DNA from: Tolypocladium sp. Sup5 PDA-1
Taxonomy: Eukaryota > Ascomycota > Sordariomycetes > Hypocreales > Ophiocordycipitaceae
Direction: 5' to 3'
Assembly: GCA_000750105.3 (NCBI GenBank)
Contig: JPHH03000034.1
Location: 277,028 to 341,027 of the forward strand
DNA length: 64,000 nucleotides
Shown: one piece after another, positions 57,582 to 64,000 of the stretch
Layout of the letters: every line of letters starts with the position of its first letter
Position numbering within the stretch: the first letter of the stretch is position 1
The notes under the pieces: model-generated
The model's input: the letters and a program-made list of their open reading frames with translations, nothing else
Told to the model about the DNA's origin: nothing
Database searches by the model: none
Position numbers and translations under genes: made by a program

Positions 57582-59077
57582 ATGGCTAAATCAGCCAAGC
57601 GGAAGCGAAACGCGCAAGCCAACATCCCCCAGAAACTTGCAAAGACTACGGCCATCACTCCCCCTCCCGACGGCGCGCTATTCGAGCCCAAGAGCCTGCA
57701 GACAGTCATCTCGGACGAGGAACTCGACGTCGCGATTGAGACCCTGACGACACTGGCGCAATACCCCAGCTTAACCAAGTCGAAAGCATGCAAAGACCTC
57801 CGCGTCGCCGTCTACGATTTTCGTCAATCGTGCACCACGGGCGTCAACGCTGCTGGTAATTTGACTGCTTCGCTGTGATTGACGGCAACAGCTAATGGGG
57901 TGTCGCAGAGGGCGCAAACCTCACAGCGCGAGTGACGGCTGCGATTGCCGACGAAAAGTACCTCGATGCGAGAATCCTCCTCGCGGAGATGCGATTGCGA
58001 TGCGAAGAACCAAAACTGGGCGCGCTGTGCCGCTGGGTGCGAGACCTTGACGTTGTCACGCAGCCCAAAGGCGTCAGTCTTGACAGCCCCCGGCGCTCCG
58101 CAAAGGACAGCGAGCTCCTCAGCGTACTCGATGCTGTCCTGCGCGTCAGCTGCCCGATCGACAGCAACGCGAAACCCCCATCCAACCCGTCCTCCCACAT
58201 TGCCCTGCAAGCGACCTGGGACTTGCGGCCGTCTACAGCACCGCACCAAGTCTACGCCTCTGTCCTAAACAAGTCAATCTTGGCCTCGGGACCCGACTCC
58301 CTCCCTTCCTCTCTCCACATCATCGAAACAACTCCTGGCCACCTCCGCAAACCGCCGAACCACCACCCCGCCATCCTCTACGCCTCCGAGCCCAACACCG
58401 TCCCGCTGTCCTCGGAACGTCCACCAATAGCGTATCACAACCACCCCAACGTTCCCAACCTTGGCCTTGCTACAAACGTCCTTTCCCCCGCCGAATGCAA
58501 GGCCATCATCGCCGCCGGCGAAAGCGTCGGCTTCCTTCCCGATACGCCCATCCGCGAAGGCGGCGACACCAGCGTCCTGGCACACAACTTTTACTGGATC
58601 GTCGACACCGCCTTCCATGATGAGCTTTGGTCGCGCATGTCTCCTTTCGTCCCGGCTTCCGTTAATGGCCGCTTATCCCGTGGCCTCAACCGGCGTTTTC
58701 GTGTGTACCGATACGTCCCCGGCGCCGAGTACCGATGCCACATCGACGGGGCGTGGCCGCCATCGGGCATCCGGCCAGACGACACGTACGTGTACGACGA
58801 GTCGCCTGCAGGGAAGAAACAGAGCTCGCTGTTCACTTTCCTGTTATACCTAAACGACGAGTTCGAAGGCGGAGAAACGACGTTTTTTATGCCGTCACCG
58901 CTCGAGGGGACGCTCAATGCGTATCCGGTGCGGCCTGTGATGGGAGGCGTGGCCGTGTTTCCACATGGCGAGGCCAGCGGCGCGTTGTTGCACGAAGGCA
59001 CGAGTGTAAGGAAGGGGGCCAAGTACATAATACGGACAGATATTGAGTATGATGTCGAGCCTTCGGTGGAGAAGTAG
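57582..59077 (+). CDS. 2-oxoglutarate/Fe(II) dioxygenase, prolyl-4-hydroxylase type
   Basis: Exons are 57582-57855 and 57909-59077, with a 53-nt intron, giving 480 residues. The ATG at 57582 (MAKSAKRKRNAQ) follows a purine-rich leader and gives a short basic, nuclear-type N-terminus. The first about 110 residues are helical and unassigned. The C-terminal half is the double-stranded beta-helix: RFRVYRYVPGAEYRCHIDGAW supplies H369 and D371, and LLHEGTSVRKGAKYIIRTDI supplies the distal H453 and a basic residue for 2-oxoglutarate. LLYLNDEFEGGETTFF is the usual P4H strand. There is no signal peptide, so the substrate is probably intracellular, unlike collagen-type hydroxylases. Confidence 0.87.
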
Positions 59078-61020
59078 GCAACTGCCAGCACCTAGATGCT
59101 CGTACTGAACCCGTATAGAGGGAATCCTTCAATTACGATATAGCTCTCGTTCAAGACCGTACTCCAACTACTTGCATGTGATGCAACTCGTCATCTGTTG
59201 GCTCGGTCTCTTTTGCAAAGTTTTGGGTTAGAGCTTGCAGAGTCAGCCAAGAACCCACGCTTTGGCTCTACCGTCTGGTCTATGGCATCGGCACTCAGTC
59301 CACTCATCGTGTTGGAAGCAGTGCAAGGCGCCTAATTGGGAAGTCATTCTCGCGGTTAATTAAATCTTATAATCTCTTATTTAGCTTCGACTGGGCGTAG
59401 CCCACAGAGTCAGTAGGACTCTACTACCCTAACGTTCGAGACTGATCCGGCTGCAATCCAATTATATTTTTGAACAAGAAACAGCTTTTTATGGCATGTT
59501 AATTGGATGTCTCTAGTTAGTTTGCTGTTTACTAAATGCAGAGTTCCGTTGCAGGGTTGCAGCAAGGGAGAGAGTCAACAACAAAAGGGAGCGTGCAGCC
59601 AACCGCACCGACCTTATTACTTAGCTGCGCACTCACTGCAGCTCACCAGCTCATAGCAAAAGCCACCAACCGATAACGCAATTTCTAGCATGAGGTTAAT
59701 AGCAAAACGACTGCAGCCAACGGCATGTGAGTATCGGGCCACTGTGTATTAACTGCAGCTAACAGCAATCAATTACCACATATTGCTTAATGCCGCCAGA
59801 AAAAAAAGAACTTGGCAATGCCTACGAGTTTGGCAAGTACTTTATAAGTCGCCTGGGCCGAGTTTTTTTGCTCGCTGGAGTCCGAGGGAGGGATGTCCAT
59901 AACATACAAAAGGAGACAGAGACCTTTCTAGAACAGGCAAAGCCTTACTCTCACCTACTTTACGAAGTCTTAACTCGACGGGCTTTATAACCATGTTTTA
60001 ATTATTTTATCTCTTTCTCCCGCTCGCAATAGCTACTGCCTGGTTAACTCGGAATGTCATGTATAACGAGGAGGCCGGCGGAGGAGTTAAGTTTCAGGCT
60101 GCTCCGCACGAGCGATGAGGAGGCATAGAGCTAGCGCGGATGCAGCGGCGGATGGCGATGCTCAATTGATTTTGACGCGTGCTCATCGCCGACCAAGGGG
60201 GCCGTTAGCTGCAGAGCTCCGCTACAGCAAGCTTCCAGAGCCGTCTACCTCCATGGTACGCTTTGTGCACGGCTCGGTCGTCGCGATCTTCCAGAGTCGC
60301 TACGCGGCAGCGGGGCGCGTAGGCGGCCACAGCACAATCATTATAGGCTCACGCTTCACCTGCGATATAAGAAATTATCTCCTAGAAAGATGATGTATGG
60401 GGCGGAATCGGGCTGTGGGCTCAACTGTTTGCAATGCGCAGCACGCTAGAGACTGGGCTCCGTCTCTCTCGAGCTCTCGGCCGTGCAAGCTCGCCCCCTC
60501 CAGTGATCTAACGGCGGCGGACTCGATCCTCTCCTCCTTAACCGTGAAGTCCCATGGAAGCGTACACCCTGGTTCCACATGCAGGATCACGATATGCAGG
60601 GTTATAGCCAGAGATTAAAAAGAAGTTAGAGGACGCTTCGACTTATCTTTATGTATCGCTATGAGCGTGGCCCGAATCCCAATGAATGTGTGATCAATTG
60701 ATATGTCTGTGTGACTCTCTTAGCTGCCCAGGGAGCCTGGACAAGGGATTCCTTTTATCCTTGCAGCTGTAGTCCCCGTGACCCCTATCCAGCTGTTGCC
60801 CCTATCCAGCGTTGGCTGTGTGTGTGTGTTAGTGGCGTCTGACTTCAATTGTAGCCCCTAGCGGCCCCTAGCAGCCCCTATTGACCTCGAGTCATCAATC
60901 CAACGAGGCTTCATTCTTCTAAGGAAGAATGTCTCTAGCCACCGTCTCTGAATACAGACATCCGAGTCATTAATGTAATGTGGCTGCCCAAGGGGCTGCC
61001 GAGTCAACCGGTCTATCCGA
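59078..61020. other. intergenic; possible relic frame and repeat-rich DNA
   Basis: The frame 59790-59990 (+; MPPEKKELGNAYEFGKYF start, 66 residues) is coherent but unrecognised, and may be a relic of a mobile-element gene. Short GCAGCCAAC/GCAGCTAAC words recur at 59597-59768. TGTGTGTGTG and (AGCCCCTA)-type repeats occur near 60815-60880. No RNA gene was found. Confidence 0.35.
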
Positions 61021-61027
61021 CATTATG
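60986..61027 (+). repeat. dispersed repeat, copy 2
   Basis: See 54043-54084: the shared words are CAAGGGGCTGCC and GTCTATCCGACATTATG. It marks the border to the RIP-degraded block. Confidence 0.5.
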
Positions 61028-64000
61028 CGAGATCCCGTTATATCTAAGTAATACTACTAGTTTTTAGGACGAGAAATCCCTAGCAGGCGCGTTCTCTATT
61101 TAATATTCTTAGTCGAATAGTAGCTAAGAGAAACTATCCTTCGCGTCTATTAGATCCTAATTAATAAGCTATCTCTCCCTCGCCTTAGCTATCTTCCTTA
61201 ATATATAATAGGTCCTGCCGTTATATATATTCGCGGATTAATTACCGCATAGATTATTTACCGCCGAAGAATTTAGTCGCGGACTAGTTACTAGGCAAAG
61301 ATAATTATATAAGTAATCGCTATCTAGTATAAATATAGCAAAGATACCCGTTAATATTCTATCTTATAAGTCTATCTTTTATAAAGAAATTATAGTATTA
61401 GTATAGAGGACGCTTATAAGAGTCTTAATACGCGACCGAAACCCCTAAACTATCTTAAAAATCATTGTTAATAATCTTAATTAATTTAGCGGTATTACTT
61501 TACCTATATCGCGATAGCATAGCGGTCCTATAGCATTAACGCGGCGGAGGTAGTGCTAATAGTTATTAATCGAGGTAGATATAGCCTTAACTAGAGCTGC
61601 TATTACCTTAATACTAGAGTTAAGGTAATAAACCCTATTAAACGCGTTAAAACTAATTTAAACGCGCCTCTAAGCTCTTAAGAAGATATTTACTAAGCTA
61701 CTTATTAAAAATTAACTAGCTTAGTACTAAAGGAATATATCTAGGGCGTCTAGAACCTCCTCTAAGACTTTATTTATACTTACCTCGAAGAGTAAGTAAC
61801 CTAAACCTAAATTAATAACTAGAATATTATAATTATAAAAGTAAACCTAGAAAAAACTATAGAAAAGGCTATATTAAAGGCCCTTAAGACCTAGAGGAAA
61901 TTATAAGTAGCTATCGCGGCTATAATAATAGCTCTCTTAACTCCTTTATATATAATTATTATAAAGCTAACCCTAGCCCGCCTTAATTAATAAATTATTA
62001 TTAAGTATAAGGGTATTAAATAAGGCTATTATACGTATAATATAGAAGCGACTATTATAGCTATTAATAAAGTAATTAAAACTAAAGCTATTAGAGCCTC
62101 GCGTATACTCTAAAGTAGGGATATAGTCCTTATATTCTAAATAAAAGCCTAACCTTATAAAACTAACCTTACTTAGCTTATAAGCGCCTTTAAGGCATAG
62201 GCGATAATAGTCTATAATAGTTATACCTTAGTTAGTAAGGGAGTACTTACTTAAGCCCTTAAATATAATAATATTAATAATATTATAAGAGAAATTAAAT
62301 AAGCTAATAAGGTTTAAGTTATATAATATATAGCTTACTATAGCTAGGGTATACCTAACTTAAAAGTAACTCTTATCTTTATTATTAATAAGCTTAAAGT
62401 CATAAATAGATTTTATAACTCTATTAAATAATATAGCGGCGACTTTACTACCGGTTATAGTAGTCTCTGCTACTAGTTATAGTAGGTTATTTACTAGGGA
62501 TCTAGCGCTGCTTTAAGACCTGGCTCGTCCCGCTAACGGGTCTACCCCGCTAGGCACTAACACGTACCTCTTAAGTTACTCTTTTCGCAACTAATTAAGA
62601 GGGACCGCTAGGCGACTCTATTAACCTAGCTAACCTACGAGACTGTAGCCCGTCGTCTGCTTCTCGGATCCTCTTTCGGACACCCCCATAACGTAGGAGC
62701 TATAAACTACTAAAAATAGCGGCATTGCCTGGGTCGTCGTACTTAAGGAGCGCTCGCTCCGCCCTACGCCCTGCTAGCAAGTCTCCTTCCCGGCTCGTCT
62801 TCTCTATATACGAGATTCGACCTTCTCTCCCTTTCTTACGTAGAGCACCTAACTAACTAGCTCCTAAATATAATAGTTTAGGTTCTTAAGGGATAAACCG
62901 GCAGGTTTATATTAGTAAGTGAGGTTAGGGCGTAGTACTAGGCTAGTCTTATTATAATAGTAATAGATCGAATATCCTAGATAGTAAATCGTAATTAAAG
63001 AGTGTTATTAAAAGCTAGCGAGGTATCTATACTATAGTAAGGAAATTAAGGGGTCTTATATACTAGCGATAGATCGCTGCCGCTCCTAGGGATTACTATA
63101 ATCCCTTAGATCGCTATAATCTATAGATTATTAATAATTTATAGATCGTTAATAATCTATCTTATAGATCGCACGATTTATCCTATAGATTATATTAATC
63201 TATTATTTATTAGTTAATTATTCTAACTATTATTTTATATAGCCCGCATTAGCGCTTGCATAGCTAGCCTATCTATTATAATATAGGCTAACGGGCTATA
63301 GGATAGGCTAGCTATATAGGCGCTAATATAGGCTATATAGAATAATAGTTAGAACGATTAATTAATAAATAGTAGATCGGTATAATCTATAGGATAGATC
63401 GTGCGATCTATAAGATAGATTATTAACGATCTATAGATTATTAGTAATCTATAGATTATAATAATCTAAGGGATTATAATAATCCCTAAGAGCGGTAGCG
63501 ATCTATCGCTAATATATAAGACCCCTTAATTTCCTTACTATAGTATAAATACCTCGCTAGCTTTTAATAATACTCTTTATCTAGGATATTCGATCTATTA
63601 CTATTATAATAAGACTAGCCTAGTACTATACCCTAACCTTATTTACTAATATAAACCTATTAGTTTATCCCTTAGGAACCTAAACTATTATATATTAAAA
63701 GCTCTTATTTAGAAGGTTATAGTATTACCCTAAGTAATACTTAATACTATCGAAATAGTATTACTAACTAAACCTAGATTAAGCACTAACCCCTAGGGGA
63801 AGGTACTAGTACCCCTTATAAAACCTATTAATAAAATAGAAATCTTAGATAATAAGTTAGATAACGATACCCCGGATATAAATAAAGAACTCTAGGATAA
63901 AGTCTACTATCTTTAGCGATAAATTAATAACTTAGTCGCCCTCTAGGAGGAATAGACTAAGATATACTAAACCTAGGTTAACGAGCTCTATTCCCTCGCT
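61028..64000. mobile_element. RIP-degraded transposon block
   Basis: Nearly 3 kb are dominated by TA-rich words, with CA/TG depleted and TAG/TAA frequent. A plus-strand frame from about 61844 to 62470 reads as protein except that nearly every break is TAA or TAG, as expected when CAA/CAG/TGG codons mutate by RIP. A second gag-like frame starts after 63690 and runs off the window. A GC-richer island lies at 62500-62860. The element class is probably a retrotransposon, but the proteins are too degraded to name by eye. Confidence 0.7.
62871..63690. repeat. 0.8-kb imperfect inverted repeat
   Basis: The left arm starts TAATAGTTTAGGTTCTTAAG; the right arm ends with its near reverse complement (CTTAGGAACCTAAACTATTA). 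Matching blocks continue inward on both sides (for example AGACCCCTTAATTTCCTTAC against its complement at 63040-63057). A 14-base indel and scattered transitions interrupt the pairing. The centre lies near 63280. It fits two LTR or element ends placed head to head. Confidence 0.75.

Noticed and set aside
1..64000. CRISPR arrays, bacterial operons, riboswitches
   Set aside because: The window is eukaryotic (spliced genes, RIP); no regularly spaced repeats or riboswitch cores were seen.

Overview
This window looks like a chromosome segment of a filamentous ascomycete (Pezizomycotina, probably Sordariomycetes). The evidence is short GT-AG introns of about 45-145 nt with CTAAC-type branch sites, typical fungal families (CFEM, Fung_rhodopsin/Pth11-like, Rax1-like RGS, GT90, LicD, Dal5-type MFS, F-box/LRR), many small secreted proteins, and AT-rich, TpA-rich blocks with in-frame TAG/TAA codons as left by repeat-induced point mutation (RIP). 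I could not fix the genus. No rRNA, tRNA or CRISPR array was recognised.

Layout. 1-15.7 kb is gene-poor. It holds a secreted bicupin (quercetinase-like), an 8-Cys secreted protein, a secreted precursor with a KEX2-type site before a Cys-rich tail, a GPI-type CFEM protein with a reduced cysteine set, and one RIP-like block near 9.3-9.7 kb. 15.8-23.0 kb holds a divergent pair: a class-V PLP enzyme resembling the NifS-like part of Moco sulfurase, and a six-exon, 1334-residue fusion of a cholesterol-oxidase-like GMC flavoenzyme to an alpha/beta hydrolase. 23.1-26.6 kb is a graveyard around an AT-rich block: an amino-acid permease tail, a frameshifted MDR reductase and a berberine-bridge-type oxidase relic. 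A rhodopsin-like 7TM protein follows.

30.1-35.5 kb carries three co-directional GC-rich genes that could form a small catabolic module: a Dal5-type MFS importer, a ThDP-dependent lyase/decarboxylase and an AhpD-like protein. 36.8-40.8 kb holds a CFEM-like gene with an apparent frameshift, a secreted LicD enzyme whose 3' end overlaps an ankyrin relic, and a small three-exon secreted protein that is not visible as one long ORF. 43-46.6 kb has a GT90 glycosyltransferase converging on a Rax1-like RGS membrane protein. 49.2-51.4 kb is an Agd3-like (CE18) polysaccharide deacetylase. 52.6-53.6 kb is an F-box/LRR pseudogene with RIP-type stops. 54.2-55.9 kb is a pantothenate-type MFS transporter and 57.6-59.1 kb a nuclear-type 2OG-Fe(II) prolyl hydroxylase. 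From about 61 kb to the end the DNA is RIP-degraded transposon sequence that includes an imperfect inverted repeat of about 0.8 kb.

Gene models were spliced by eye, using reading-frame continuity, GT-AG borders and expected family motifs. They are predictions without transcript support.
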